DNA from: Halococcus agarilyticus
GTDB lineage: Archaea > Halobacteriota > Halobacteria > Halobacteriales > Halococcaceae
Length of the DNA stretch: 64,000 nucleotides
Reading direction: 5' to 3'
NCBI RefSeq assembly: GCF_000334895.1
Contig: NZ_BAFM01000003.1
Coordinates: forward strand, 62,001-126,000
Positions 36,345 through 45,281 of this stretch are shown in pieces. The notes under the pieces were generated by a model. It was not told the DNA's origin. It made no database searches and saw only the letters and a program-made list of their open reading frames with translations. Position numbers and translations under genes: made by a program. Positions within the stretch are counted from its first letter, which is position 1; each line of letters opens with the position of its first letter.

Positions 36345-37004
36345 ATGCGGCTGATCGCCCACCGGGGCTTTGCGAACCGCCACCCCGAGAACACGCTCGT
36401 CGCGATCGAGCATGCGGTCCCGGATGCCGACATGATCGAACTCGATGTCCGGCGGTGTGGCTCGGGCGAACTCGTCGTGTTCCACGACGAGACCGTCGAT
36501 CGGGTCACCGACGCTACCGGCCGGGTCGACGAACTCTCGGCGGCCGTGCTCGCCGATCTCGACGTGCTCGACACGGGGACCGGCGTGCCGATGCTCGCGG
36601 AGGCCGCCGGCGCGATCCCCCGAGACACCGGGATCGTGATCGACTGCAAGGAACACGGTATCGCCACCGAAGCGGCTGCGGCGGCCTCCACAGTCGACAA
36701 CGAGGTGATCGTCTCCTCGTTCGACGCGCCGACGCTCGACGCGCTCGAAACCGACGACCCCACTGTGGAACTCGCCTATCTCTTCGGGCTCCGGCCCGAC
36801 GAGGACTTCGACGACGCGCTCGCGCTCGACTGCTCGTACATCCACCCTCACTGGGGCCACTGGCTCCTGACCGACGCGATCGACCGCGCCCACGACGCGG
36901 GAATGAAGGTGAACGTCTGGACGATCGATAGCTCGGTCGTCGCCAGGCTTCTCGACCGTGTGGGCGTCGATGGCGTGATCGCCGACTCGTCCAACGTGCT
37001 CTGA
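36345..37004 (+). CDS. Glycerophosphodiester phosphodiesterase family protein
   Basis: This 219-residue TIM-barrel protein has the GDPD signature AHRGFANRHPENTL and IELDVRRCGSGELVVFHDETVDRVT, with the His and Glu/Asp ligands of the Ca/Mg site. It hydrolyses glycerophosphodiesters to glycerol phosphate and an alcohol. The ATG at 36345 begins the conserved domain; no upstream family sequence exists. Confidence 0.9.
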   Translation: MRLIAHRGFANRHPENTLVAIEHAVPDADMIELDVRRCGSGELVVFHDETVDRVTDATGRVDELSAAVLADLDVLDTGTGVPMLAEAAGAIPRDTGIVIDCKEHGIATEAAAAASTVDNEVIVSSFDAPTLDALETDDPTVELAYLFGLRPDEDFDDALALDCSYIHPHWGHWLLTDAIDRAHDAGMKVNVWTIDSSVVARLLDRVGVDGVIADSSNVL

Positions 37005-37009
37005 CACCG

Positions 37010-37018
37010 GTCTTTACT
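37010..37018 (+). promoter_or_regulatory. TATA-like box of the zinc-ribbon gene at 37043
   Basis: gtctttact lies about 25-33 nt before the ATG at 37043, which argues for this start and against the ATG at 37028. Confidence 0.45.
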
Positions 37019-37042
37019 TCGGAGCGGATGGAAGGACACAGC

Positions 37043-37252
37043 ATGAACGAACGACGCTGTCCCGACTGCGGCGTGACCATGGAGGTCACGAAAGCGGTCA
37101 CGTCGATGGATTCCGAGAGCGTGAAGCTCAAAACCGACGACAAGCGCGAAGGACTGTTGGGATCGCTCGGAATGAAACGAACGCTCGGCGTCGATGCGTA
37201 CCTCTGCCCCGAGTGTGGACTGGTGCGGCTGTACGCCGACATCGAGGAGTGA
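37043..37252 (+). CDS. Small zinc-ribbon protein
   Basis: This 69-residue protein has two CPxCG-type knuckles, CPDCG near the start and CPECG near the end, separated by about 45 residues. This is the common haloarchaeal zinc microprotein design. It probably binds one Zn and a partner protein or nucleic acid; the function is unknown. The start follows a TATA-like box by about 25 nt. Confidence 0.75.
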   Translation: MNERRCPDCGVTMEVTKAVTSMDSESVKLKTDDKREGLLGSLGMKRTLGVDAYLCPECGLVRLYADIEE

Positions 37253-37354
37253 TACTGCCGGTCGGCAGTGATGCGTGACAGTACCTGGCCGTCGAGCGAC
37301 AGCGGTTCGATCATCGGGGATCGATGGGGATGCCGCCGACCGGCAGTAGAATCG

Positions 37355-37367
37355 ACGGGATTTAAGC
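37355..37367 (+). promoter_or_regulatory. TATA-like promoter of sucCD
   Basis: acgggatttaagc lies about 25-37 nt before the ATG at 37392, giving a leaderless sucC transcript. Confidence 0.55.
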
Positions 37368-37391
37368 GGCCGGCACCCCCCTCTCGAAGCG

Positions 37392-38537
37392 ATGCGACTT
37401 CACGAATACCAGGCAAAGGAGGTCTTCGCCGAGGCCGGACTGCCGACCCCGGATGCGGAGTTGGCCGAGAGCACCGACGAGGTGCTCGCGGCGGCCGACT
37501 CGATCGGCTATCCCGTCGCAGTGAAGGCCCAGGTCCACGTCGGCGGCCGCGGCAAGGCCGGCGGCATCGAGCTCGTCGAGAGCGACGACGAGGCCCGCGC
37601 AGCCGCCGATTCGATCCTCGGGATGGATCTCAAGGGCTACACGGTCGAGCGCGTGCTGGTCGAGGCGGCAGTCGACTTCGTCGACGAGCTCTACGTCGGC
37701 GTGACGATGGACCGCGGCGAGGGCAAACCCGTCGCGATGGTCTCCTCCGAGGGCGGCGTGAACATCGAGGAAGTCGCCGAGGAGAACCCCGAAGCGATCG
37801 CGCGCGAGCACGTCGATCCCGCGTTCGGGATGCATCCTTACCAGGCCCGGCGCGCGGTGTACGACGCGGGTGTCGAGGATGACGTCGCGAGCGACGTTGC
37901 GGGCGTGCTCTCGACGCTGTACGACCTCTGGGCGGACAGCGACGCGGAGGACACCGAAGTGAACCCCGTGATGGTGACGAGCGATCGCGAGGTCGTCTGC
38001 GCGGACGCGGTCATGAACATCGACGACGACGCGCTCTTTCGCCACCCCGACCTCGCCGAGATGGAGGAGGCAGCCGCCGAGGACGATCTGGAGGCGAAGG
38101 CCAACGAGTACGGCTTCGACTACGTCCGCTTGGAGGGCAACGTCGGGATCATCGGTAACGGTGCAGGCCTCGTGATGACCACGCTCGACCTCGTGGATTA
38201 TTATGGAGGAGCGCCCGCGAACTTCCTCGACATCGGCGGCGGCGCGAAGGCCGAACGTGTGGCGAACGCACTCGACATGGTCTTTTCCGACGAGAACGTC
38301 GACAGCGTGGTGTTCAACATTTTTGGAGGTATTACCCGCGGCGACGAGGTCGCCCAGGGGATCAACGACGCGATCGCACAGTTCGACGAACTCCCGAAAC
38401 CGATCGTGGTGCGCCTGGCGGGCACCAACGCCGAGGAAGGCATGGAGATCCTGAACACCGACGCGCTCGACGTGGAGGAGACGCTCGAAGGCGCAGTCCA
38501 GCGAGCCGTCGAGCACGCCGGAGGTGAGGGTCAATGA
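37392..38537 (+). CDS. sucC: Succinyl-CoA synthetase, beta subunit
   Basis: SucC makes succinate and ATP/GTP from succinyl-CoA in the TCA cycle. The 381-residue ATP-grasp protein opens with [12 protein letters not shown] and has [15 protein letters not shown] and the C-terminal NIFGGITR. It overlaps sucD by four bases (ATGA). Together with the PCC genes and cobalamin adenosyltransferase it fits a propionate-to-succinate route, but TCA use is the main role. Confidence 0.97.
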   Translation: MRLHEYQAKEVFAEAGLPTPDAELAESTDEVLAAADSIGYPVAVKAQVHVGGRGKAGGIELVESDDEARAAADSILGMDLKGYTVERVLVEAAVDFVDELYVGVTMDRGEGKPVAMVSSEGGVNIEEVAEENPEAIAREHVDPAFGMHPYQARRAVYDAGVEDDVASDVAGVLSTLYDLWADSDAEDTEVNPVMVTSDREVVCADAVMNIDDDALFRHPDLAEMEEAAAEDDLEAKANEYGFDYVRLEGNVGIIGNGAGLVMTTLDLVDYYGGAPANFLDIGGGAKAERVANALDMVFSDENVDSVVFNIFGGITRGDEVAQGINDAIAQFDELPKPIVVRLAGTNAEEGMEILNTDALDVEETLEGAVQRAVEHAGGEGQ

Positions 38538-39403
38538 GTGTGCTCGTCGACGACGATACCCGTGTTGTCGTCCAGGGGATCACCGGCGGCGAGGGCGAGT
38601 TCCACGCGGGCCAGATGATCGAGTACGGCACGAACGTGGTGGCCGGCGCAGTCCCCGGACGAGGCGGCGAAGAGGTCCACGGCGTGCCGGTGTACGACAC
38701 GGTGAGTCGGGCCGCAGAGGCCGAGAACGCCGACGCCTCGGTGGTCCTCGTCCCGCCCGCGTTCGCGGCCGACGCCCTGTTCGAGGCGCTCGACTCGCCC
38801 GTCGACCTGGTCGTGGCGATCACCGAGGGCATTCCCGCCCAGGACATGGCGAAGGTGTACAAGCGCCTCTCCGAGACCGACACCCACCTCATCGGGCCGA
38901 ACTGTCCGGGCGTCATCACGCCGGGCGAGGCGAAGCTCGGCATCCTGCCGGGGAACATCTTCTCGTCGGGCAACGTCGGCCTGATCTCGCGGTCGGGAAC
39001 CCTGACCTACCAAGTGGTCGACAACCTCACCGACCGCGGGCTGGGCCAGACCACCGCCATCGGGATCGGCGGCGATCCCATCATCGGGACGGACTTCGTG
39101 GACGCCCTCTCGCTGTTCGAGGACGATCCAGCGACCGACGCGATCGTGATGTGCGGCGAGATCGGCGGCAGCGACGAGGAGGAGGCCGCCGAATACATCG
39201 ACGCGAACATGGATACCCCCGTGGCGGGATTCATCGCGGGCCGGACCGCACCGCCCGGAAAGCGGATGGGCCACGCCGGAGCCATCGTGAGCGGGTCGGG
39301 AGCCGGCACCGCCGAGAGCAAGATCGAGGCGCTCAGCGAGGCCGGCGTGCCGGTCGGCGACACGCCCGAGGAAGTGGCCGACAACGTCGAAGAGTTGCTG
39401 TAA
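38534..39403 (+). CDS. sucD: Succinyl-CoA synthetase, alpha subunit
   Basis: SucD binds CoA and carries the phosphorylated His. This 289-residue protein has [19 protein letters not shown] at the start, [11 protein letters not shown] mid-protein and His247 in GHAGAIVSG. The four-base overlap with sucC ensures equal synthesis. No other gene follows in the operon. Confidence 0.97.
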   Translation: MSVLVDDDTRVVVQGITGGEGEFHAGQMIEYGTNVVAGAVPGRGGEEVHGVPVYDTVSRAAEAENADASVVLVPPAFAADALFEALDSPVDLVVAITEGIPAQDMAKVYKRLSETDTHLIGPNCPGVITPGEAKLGILPGNIFSSGNVGLISRSGTLTYQVVDNLTDRGLGQTTAIGIGGDPIIGTDFVDALSLFEDDPATDAIVMCGEIGGSDEEEAAEYIDANMDTPVAGFIAGRTAPPGKRMGHAGAIVSGSGAGTAESKIEALSEAGVPVGDTPEEVADNVEELL

Positions 39404-39540
39404 CCCAGCTACTCGTATTTCCAGAGGCAGCGTGAAGACGGCCTCTCAAACGGTGACGAGGTCTCCATTCAAGGATCAGTCTGCCCAGATACAGGCTCGA
39501 ACCCCCTGAGTTCTTGTCAATCGCCACTGACGAGGGCTCC

Positions 39541-39822
39541 ATGGACGAACAGCAGAAAGTCGCCGAGTTCGTGGACGAACACGATCTCGACATGAGTACC
39601 GAATTCCGACTCCTGAACCTGGTTGAGGAGATCGGCGAGATCGCCGAGGACGCCATCGAATCCGCCGAGTACGGCGATTCGCCAGGCGAGATATCCGTGA
39701 CTGCCGACGAGTTCGGGGATGTCCTCTTCACGACCCTCCAGATGGGGAACTCGGCCGGTATCGACGCCAGCCTGGAAAAATACGAGGAGCGAATCGAGGA
39801 GTCGGGAGACCCCTCGTCGTAG
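39541..39822 (+). CDS. MazG-like nucleotide pyrophosphohydrolase
   Basis: This 93-residue all-alpha protein has the EExxE and ExxD metal motifs (EEIGEIAEDAIE and DEFGDVLFTTLQ), as in short MazG/dUTPase relatives. It probably hydrolyses a non-canonical NTP to NMP and PPi. The ATG at 39541 is preferred to an upstream TTG. The gene borders an AT-rich stretch and tRNA-Val, where foreign DNA often inserts. Confidence 0.8.
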   Translation: MDEQQKVAEFVDEHDLDMSTEFRLLNLVEEIGEIAEDAIESAEYGDSPGEISVTADEFGDVLFTTLQMGNSAGIDASLEKYEERIEESGDPSS

Positions 39823-39992
39823 TCCCAACCCTCGAAGTCATATCCGGAAGCCCGACGCATCTGACGGATGTTCGACGAGTGACGGCGGTGGCGACCGGGG
39901 GCTACCGGAGGGTGCAAAGAGCTGGTTTCGCTACTACTGGATTAGGCACTTACCGAGCTAGGTACGGGTGGAGTCGCCGTCAATCAAGGGCC

Positions 39993-40562
39993 TTAGATCA
40001 AGATCGTAGTTCCGAATAAGAGGAAAGCAAAGAAGATCGTGAGCCACTCGCTCCTTTTTCTGGCCGCATAGCGAACCCATTGATCCAACTCAACTAATCG
40101 GGCGGTCCGATAGTAGTCAAGAGGGTGGTATAGCAGGACTTCCGTATCACCAGTAGTATAATCTACGTAGAGGACAGCGTTGTTCATAGTGTGTGGTAGA
40201 GCAGGCAAAGAAAGATCCAGATACACGCCCAACCTCTCCAGATCCCCCATAGCAAGACCAAATCGCTTCGCTTCTCCGGACAACCGACCTTGGTCACGGA
40301 TTGTGTCCTCTATTTGGTCGAATCCGGGTTCTCCCCGAGAGAGGATATTCTGGTCTATTGGATTGTAGTGCCCAGTAAATGGATTAGACGGGAAGTCTTC
40401 GTCCGGGATCCGCAGGGTGTTCTCTTTCTCGAACTCTGTGGGGAACCGGAGTTTGCTAATCCCCTTCTCTGCCTCTTGTATGAAGTACTGTCTGAAGCCC
40501 AGAGGGACAAGAGGAACCAATATAGTGAGCACCAACTGCAATAACTCCCCTGCTGTCACCAT
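39993..40562 (-). CDS. AT-rich orphan two-helix membrane protein
   Basis: This 189-residue protein has a membrane helix at each end: about 5-23 (GELLQLVLTILVPLVPLGF) and 172-189 (WLTIFFAFLLFGTTILI). The loop between is soluble. Its codons are much richer in A/T than the neighbours, and it lies just downstream of tRNA-Val. A GGTGATC Shine-Dalgarno lies about 8 nt before the ATG. It was probably acquired by transfer. No family is recognised. Confidence 0.65.
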   Translation of the reverse strand: MVTAGELLQLVLTILVPLVPLGFRQYFIQEAEKGISKLRFPTEFEKENTLRIPDEDFPSNPFTGHYNPIDQNILSRGEPGFDQIEDTIRDQGRLSGEAKRFGLAMGDLERLGVYLDLSLPALPHTMNNAVLYVDYTTGDTEVLLYHPLDYYRTARLVELDQWVRYAARKRSEWLTIFFAFLLFGTTILI

Positions 40563-40625
40563 TGTTCTTGATCACCGAGCCAAGGAAGTATCGGGTGCAC
40601 TCTAATCGCTGCTATTTGTCCCACC

Positions 40626-40637
40626 TCTTATATCTCT
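40626..40637 (-). promoter_or_regulatory. TATA-like box of the AT-rich orphan gene
   Basis: The minus strand reads gagatataag at about 40626-40637, roughly 65-75 nt before the ATG at 40562. With the GGTGATC ribosome site (40571-40578) it would give a led mRNA, unlike most neighbours. Confidence 0.4.
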
Positions 40638-40784
40638 GACGCTACTATTTCTGGTGAATCGCAAGCCGTGACGGGGTTCAAGACACGAACAATAGCCAAA
40701 CGGATGAATACTACACCGAGAGCCGTCGAAGGCATACATGGAACTTACTGCCGTACGGTTCTTGCGAGGTGACCGCCGAGCAAA

Positions 40785-40859
40785 TGGGTCGGGGCGGATT
40801 TGAACCGCCGACTTCCTCCGTGTGAAGGAGGTATCATAACCGGCCTAGATCACCGACCC
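40785..40859 (-). tRNA. tRNA-Val (anticodon CAC)
   Basis: The 75-nt minus-strand sequence folds into a full cloverleaf. The acceptor stem is 40853-40859 with 40786-40792, the anticodon stem is 40815-40819 with 40827-40831, and the T stem is 40793-40797 with 40805-40809 with a 7-nt loop. The discriminator base is A (40785). The 7-nt anticodon loop carries CAC at 40822-40824, so it reads GUG valine codons. There is no intron and no encoded CCA. Confidence 0.95.
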
Positions 40860-40899
40860 GCACTCACCAGTTCCCGACCTCGAAGTATAAACGTTGTCT

Positions 40900-41433
40900 T
40901 CAGTAGTCGGGCGCTTCCTCCGCCACTCCGTCGCGCTGGTTCACCACGCGCGCGAGGGTGAACAGCGCGTCCGAGAGCCGGTTCAGGTAGACCACCGCGG
41001 CCTCGTTGATTTCCTCCTCACTCGCGAGCGCGACCGCGCGGCGCTCGGCCCGCCGACAGACCGCTCGGGCGTGGTGGAGGCGCGCACCCGCGTCGCCACC
41101 GCCGGGGAGGATGAACGACTGGAGGGGGTCGAGTTCGTCGTCGTAGGCGTCCATCCACTCCTCCAGACGGTCCGTGCGCTCGGCGGTCATCTGCGGGTCG
41201 TCCTCGGCCGGATCGGGGTTCGCGAAGTCCGCCTGAACGATGTGGAGGTGGTTCTGGATCGCGCGGAGCTGGTCGTCGACGTCGTCGTAGCCCGTCGGGC
41301 GGACCCGCCCGACAGTCGCATTCACTTCGTCCACCGTCCCATAGGCCTCGATTCTCGGACTACTCTTCGAGACGCGATCCATCGTCCGGAGATCGGTTTG
41401 GCCCTCGTCGCCCCGGCCCGTGTAGATCGTCAT
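40900..41433 (-). CDS. Cob(I)alamin adenosyltransferase (PduO type)
   Basis: This enzyme makes adenosylcobalamin from cob(I)alamin and ATP. The 177-residue protein has the N-terminal YTGRGDEGQTDL and the RLHHARAVCRRAER helix of PduO-type enzymes. Adenosylcobalamin is needed by methylmalonyl-CoA mutase, so it fits the PCC genes in the window. A TATA-like cagcgtataagt at 41455-41465 gives a leaderless start. Confidence 0.93.
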   Translation of the reverse strand: MTIYTGRGDEGQTDLRTMDRVSKSSPRIEAYGTVDEVNATVGRVRPTGYDDVDDQLRAIQNHLHIVQADFANPDPAEDDPQMTAERTDRLEEWMDAYDDELDPLQSFILPGGGDAGARLHHARAVCRRAERRAVALASEEEINEAAVVYLNRLSDALFTLARVVNQRDGVAEEAPDY

Positions 41434-41454
41434 GGCGCGACAACGACCGCTGGC

Positions 41455-41465
41455 GACTTATACGC
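41455..41465 (-). promoter_or_regulatory. TATA box of the cobalamin adenosyltransferase gene
   Basis: The minus strand reads gcgtataagtc 22-32 nt before the ATG at 41433. Confidence 0.6.
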
Positions 41466-41525
41466 TGTCGGTCGGCAGTCGTCGGGCGTTTCGTCCACGA
41501 ATGTGAGCACTACGGGCGTCGACCG

Positions 41526-41969
41526 CTACTCGTCGAGTGAGATCTCCTCGGGCGGTGTCTCGTCCTCACGGGTTTCGTCGCCATCGCTCCCGAGCAGTCG
41601 TCGTGCGGCGAACACTGCGTACGCCACGCCGGCCAGAAACGCGAGGATCGCAGTGCCACCACCGACGCGTTTCCCGGTTCGTTTCGCGTCGTCGAGACGG
41701 TGGCCGACCATCGTCGACCGTGATTTCTCGACGGTCGCGACGACCTGGCGACCGTCGTCGGTCTCGGTCGTCCGAAGATCGGTGATCGTCTCACCTCGAC
41801 GGCCGTCGATGTCGAACGCGTCGGCCAGCTGCGCCGTCACTGTCTCGAAGTCGGCTGCCCGTGGCCCGTCGGCCGCCGGCGCTTCCGCTTCGTCCGTCCC
41901 GTGTCCTTCCGACTCTCGGTCGGTTTCGCCGCTTTCCTCGATCGAACTCGTTTCTGAGGTCTCCGTCAT
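41526..41969 (-). CDS. Hypothetical acidic protein with one membrane helix
   Basis: From the ATG at 41967-41969 the gene gives 147 residues. The first 40 are very acidic and disordered, a middle part contains RLDDAKRTGKRV, and one membrane helix (GGTAILAFLAGVAYAVFAARRLL) precedes an acidic tail. No family is recognised. The layout suggests a membrane-anchored protein with both ends in the same compartment or a signal-anchor type. Confidence 0.6.
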   Translation of the reverse strand: MTETSETSSIEESGETDRESEGHGTDEAEAPAADGPRAADFETVTAQLADAFDIDGRRGETITDLRTTETDDGRQVVATVEKSRSTMVGHRLDDAKRTGKRVGGGTAILAFLAGVAYAVFAARRLLGSDGDETREDETPPEEISLDE

Positions 41970-42118
41970 AGAACAGTAACACACTCTCTACCACTCCTAA
42001 GGGTTGTGGCTGCATATGCTGTCTCCCGGGGTGTTCGAGCCGAAGCTGCCCCGAGAGAGGGTCTCCAGGAGAGAACTGAGGCTTCCGAACACGGCTCGTC
42101 CACAGGGGCCGCTCGCGC

Positions 42119-43570
42119 TCAGTCGTCCGCCGGTTCGCCGTCACCGTGTTCCTCGTCGCCGAGGTCCGGGAGCTCCGGCATCGCGCTGGTGTCGTGGGTG
42201 CCCACCGGCGGGAGGTTGACCGCTGCGGCCGGCGAGGCGTCGAGATCGACGCCCGCATCGAGCGCGTCCATCTCGCCGTCGGCGTCGCGGGCGTCCTGGT
42301 CGATCCGCATCGAGCAGAACTCGACGCCGCACATCGAACAGAAGCGCGCCTCCTTGTAGTTGTCACCCGGCAGGGTCTGGTCGTGTGAATCACGGGCGTG
42401 GTCGGGATCGAGCGCGAGATCGAACTGCTCGCGCCAGTCGAAATCATACCTCGCTTCCGAGAGCGCGTCGTCCCAGTCGCGCGCGCCGGGCAGCCCGTTC
42501 GCCACGTCGCCGGCGTGGGCCGCGATCCGGTAGGCCGCGAGCCCCTCCCGAACGTCTTCGGCGTCGGGCAGCCCGAGGTGTTCCTTGGGCGTGACGTAGC
42601 AGAGCATCGCCGCACCCGCACGGGCGGCCTCGGTCGCCCCGATCGCGCTCGTGATGTGGTCGTAGCCCGGCGCGACGTCGGTCACGAGCGGCCCGAGCAC
42701 GTAGAACGGTGCGCCGTCACAGACCTCCTGCTGGCGCTCGACGTTGTCCCGAATCTGGTCCATCGGGACGTGACCCGGCCCCTCGACCATGACCTGAACG
42801 CCGTGCTCGCGCGCGGTCCGGGTGAGTTCGCCGAGCGTATCCAGTTCAGCGAACTGGGCCTCGTCGCTCGCGTCCGCGAGACTCCCTGGCCGAAGCCCGT
42901 CGCCGAGGCTGAACGTGACGTCGTGTTCGGCGAAGATCTCACAGATCGCCTCGAACTCGGTGTAGAGGGGGTTCTGCATCGCGTTCTCCTCCATCCACTG
43001 CGCGAGGATCGAGCCGCCGCGCGAGACGATCCCCGTCACCCGGCCGTCGGTCAGCGGGAGGTGTTCCATCAGGACACCAGCGTGGATCGTCATGTAGTCG
43101 ACGCCCTGCTCGGCTTGCTTTTCGATCACGTCAAGCAGGAGGTCGCGGGTGATCTCCTCGGGACTCTCCGCACGCTTGACCGCCTCGTAGATCGGGACCG
43201 TGCCGATCGGCACGGGCGAGTGCTCGACGTTCGCCTCGCGGATCGTGTCGAGCTCCTCGCCGGTGCTCAGGTCCATCACCGTATCCGCGCCGTAGTGGAC
43301 GGCGGCGTGGAGCTTTTCGAGCTCCTCGGTCCGATCGCTCGTGGTCTTGCTGTTGCCGATGTTGGCGTTGACCTTCGTGGCGAACTCCCGGCCGATGATC
43401 ATGGGATCGAGGCTCTCGTGGGCGTGGTTCGCCGGGATCACCGCCTCGCCCGCGGCGACCTGCTCGCGGACGAACTCCGGATCGCGGTTCTCGCGCTCGG
43501 CGACCCGCTCCATCGCCGGTGTGATCGTTCCCCCGCGGGCGGACTGCAGCTGCGTTCGGGCTCGTGCCAT
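42119..43570 (-). CDS. thiC: Phosphomethylpyrimidine synthase (thiamine biosynthesis)
   Basis: ThiC converts aminoimidazole ribotide to HMP phosphate, the pyrimidine of thiamine, with a radical SAM [4Fe-4S] cluster. The 483-residue protein has the cluster motif CSMCGVEFC near the C terminus and the conserved [12 protein letters not shown]. The ATG at 43568-43570 follows a TATA-like gtttattactc at 43592-43602; a codon at 43576 is TTG and is not used. Archaeal thiC is controlled by ThiR in some relatives; no leader or TPP riboswitch exists here. Confidence 0.96.
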   Translation of the reverse strand: MARARTQLQSARGGTITPAMERVAERENRDPEFVREQVAAGEAVIPANHAHESLDPMIIGREFATKVNANIGNSKTTSDRTEELEKLHAAVHYGADTVMDLSTGEELDTIREANVEHSPVPIGTVPIYEAVKRAESPEEITRDLLLDVIEKQAEQGVDYMTIHAGVLMEHLPLTDGRVTGIVSRGGSILAQWMEENAMQNPLYTEFEAICEIFAEHDVTFSLGDGLRPGSLADASDEAQFAELDTLGELTRTAREHGVQVMVEGPGHVPMDQIRDNVERQQEVCDGAPFYVLGPLVTDVAPGYDHITSAIGATEAARAGAAMLCYVTPKEHLGLPDAEDVREGLAAYRIAAHAGDVANGLPGARDWDDALSEARYDFDWREQFDLALDPDHARDSHDQTLPGDNYKEARFCSMCGVEFCSMRIDQDARDADGEMDALDAGVDLDASPAAAVNLPPVGTHDTSAMPELPDLGDEEHGDGEPADD

Positions 43571-43591
43571 TGACAACTAGCTACTACCATC

Positions 43592-43602
43592 GAGTAATAA
43601 AC
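43592..43602 (-). promoter_or_regulatory. TATA box of thiC
   Basis: The minus strand reads cgtttattact 22-32 nt before the ATG at 43570, so the mRNA is leaderless. Confidence 0.6.
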
Positions 43603-43677
43603 GTGGCGGCCGCCGGCGACGACCGACGGCACGGCGACGAGCGGGTGACGATCCGGACGAGCGACAGGACGATGGAC

Positions 43678-43687
43678 GTTTATACCC
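43678..43687 (+). promoter_or_regulatory. TATA box of the DUF4010 gene
   Basis: gtttatacccc lies 21-30 nt before GTG 43708. It overlaps the coding frame of the longer upstream version, which is the argument for the later start. Confidence 0.6.
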
Positions 43688-43707
43688 CGGCGGAGGAACG
43701 CCGAGGC

Positions 43708-44970
43708 GTGAGTCTCGTCGCTCAGGTGGCCGTCTCGCTCGACAGCCCCGTCGCGAGGATCGCGCTCGCGGGCGCGCTCGGGCTGTTCCTCGGGCTCGAA
43801 CGCGAGTGGTCCGACAAGCCTGCGGGCATCCGAACCTTTTCGCTGATCACGCTGCTCGGTGCGGTGTTCACCGTCCTCGATCGCGAGGGGCTGCTGGCGA
43901 TCGGCGGCCTGCTCGTCATCGTTCAGGGTGTCGTGCTCGCCATCCGCGGGCTGCGAGACGAGGATCTCGGGCTCTCGCTCACCACCTCGGTGTCGATGCT
44001 GGTGGCCTACGGCGTGGGCGCGCTGACCGCCGCCGGCTACGTCATCGAGGGGGTGACCGTGGCGGTGCTCTCCTCGCTCCTCCTGGTGCTGAAGCGCGAA
44101 CTCCACAGCTTTGCGGGCGGGCTTTCGCGCGAGGAACTCCGCTCGACCACCGAGTTCGCCATCCTCGCGTTCGTGATCTACCCGCTCCTGCCGACCGGCG
44201 ACGTCACGATCGGCTCCGGCGACCTCGCGGTCGCGATCGAACCTCGCATCGTGTGGCTGATGGTGGTCGCGGTCGCCGGCATCGGGATCGTGAACTACGC
44301 CATCGTCAGAACCTACGGCGGTCGAGGGATCGCTGTCACGGGCTTTTTCGGCGGTCTCGCGTCCTCGACCGCCGTCGTCGGAACGATGCTCGACTCCGTC
44401 CGCCAGCGCCCGACCATGACCTCCTACGCCGTCGCCGCCGTGTTGCTCGCGGACGCGGCGATGGCGCTGCGGAACCTCGCGATCGTGCTCGCGTTCACCC
44501 TCCCGAACGTGCTCGTGGGTGCGGTCGTCCCCCTCGCGTTCGTCGTCGTCGGGAGCGTCGCGATCGCGGCCGCGACCGCCGACTGGGACGAGCAGGTGAA
44601 TATGGATCTCGACAGCCCGTTCTCGCTCCGGAACGCGCTCGCGTTCGGCGCGATGTTCGCGGTGGTGGTGCTCGCCGGCGGGGTCGCTCAGGCGCAGTTC
44701 GGCGAGGTCGGCTTCTACGTCACCGCCGTTCTCTCGGGCCTGGTCTCCTCGGCCGGCGCGACCGCCTCCACGGTCTCGCTCTATCGGACCGGGAGCCTCG
44801 CGTACGAGACCGCCGTGATCGCCGTGTTGCTCGCCACGGCGTCGAGCATCGTGGTCAAGGCCGCGCTGACCGCCGCCGGTCCGAGCCGCCGGTTCGCCAC
44901 CCGAGTCGCGCTCTGGAGCGGCGTCCTCCTCGCCGGATCGCTCGCGGCGGCGGTCGTCCTGACGCTGTAA
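43708..44970 (+). CDS. MgtC/DUF4010 family membrane protein
   Basis: This protein has an N-terminal MgtC-like domain (GALGLFLGLEREWSDKPAGIRTF) and a C-terminal DUF4010 part with about 12 helices in all. The start is GTG 43708, which gives 420 residues and lies about 25 nt after a TATA box (43678-43687); an ATG at 43672 would lie upstream of that box. MgtC proteins help cells cope with low Mg2+ or phosphate, and DUF4010 has no known substrate. Confidence 0.88.
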   Translation: MSLVAQVAVSLDSPVARIALAGALGLFLGLEREWSDKPAGIRTFSLITLLGAVFTVLDREGLLAIGGLLVIVQGVVLAIRGLRDEDLGLSLTTSVSMLVAYGVGALTAAGYVIEGVTVAVLSSLLLVLKRELHSFAGGLSREELRSTTEFAILAFVIYPLLPTGDVTIGSGDLAVAIEPRIVWLMVVAVAGIGIVNYAIVRTYGGRGIAVTGFFGGLASSTAVVGTMLDSVRQRPTMTSYAVAAVLLADAAMALRNLAIVLAFTLPNVLVGAVVPLAFVVVGSVAIAAATADWDEQVNMDLDSPFSLRNALAFGAMFAVVVLAGGVAQAQFGEVGFYVTAVLSGLVSSAGATASTVSLYRTGSLAYETAVIAVLLATASSIVVKAALTAAGPSRRFATRVALWSGVLLAGSLAAAVVLTL

Positions 44971-44979
44971 ACGATGTCG

Positions 44980-45105
44980 TTACAGCGTGGCTTTCGTGCC
45001 GTGATCGTTGAACAGGACGCCACACTCGCTACACCGGCGCTGGTAGCCGGTGGTCCAGCTCGGTCGGACGTTCTCGGTCGTTTTGCAGATCGGGCAGTCT
45101 GACAT
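44980..45105 (-). CDS. 41-residue zinc-ribbon microprotein
   Basis: This gene is shorter than usual ORF cut-offs. It encodes a protein starting MSDCPICKTTENVRPSW with a second knuckle CSECG near residue 25, so two CxxC pairs bind one Zn. The minus-strand GAGGTGA at 45108-45114 is a close ribosome-binding site match a few nt before the ATG at 45103-45105. It lies tail-to-tail with the DUF4010 gene (9 bp). The target is unknown. Confidence 0.75.
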   Translation of the reverse strand: MSDCPICKTTENVRPSWTTGYQRRCSECGVLFNDHGTKATL

Positions 45106-45281
45106 TGGTCACCTCGTCCCTGGATGGGTCGTGAGCGAGGAATCGATTGAGGCTACCGCCCGGACTCTTCGCATGGGTACGTTGTGCACGGAATCGCCGA
45201 TCGAGATCGTCCGCGTGGCGGTCGTGGTCGTCGATCGCCGCCATCGAAACCGCTATCCGGGCGTCGCGCCCACCACGCCCC

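Noticed and set aside
32966-36931. 1321-codon plus-strand open frame
   Set aside because: It runs antisense through pccB, the symporter, the SDR and the quinone oxidoreductase and has low-complexity Arg/Asp/Glu composition. No family motif is seen.
39404-40784. Direct repeat of the tRNA-Val 3' end (att site)
   Set aside because: I searched by eye for a copy of the T arm and acceptor end to the left of the tRNA and found only a loose ctcgaacccc at 39493. No att pair is supported.
43571-43707. TPP riboswitch or long leader for thiC
   Set aside because: The TATA box lies only 22-32 nt before the ATG, so there is no room for a riboswitch in the thiC mRNA.
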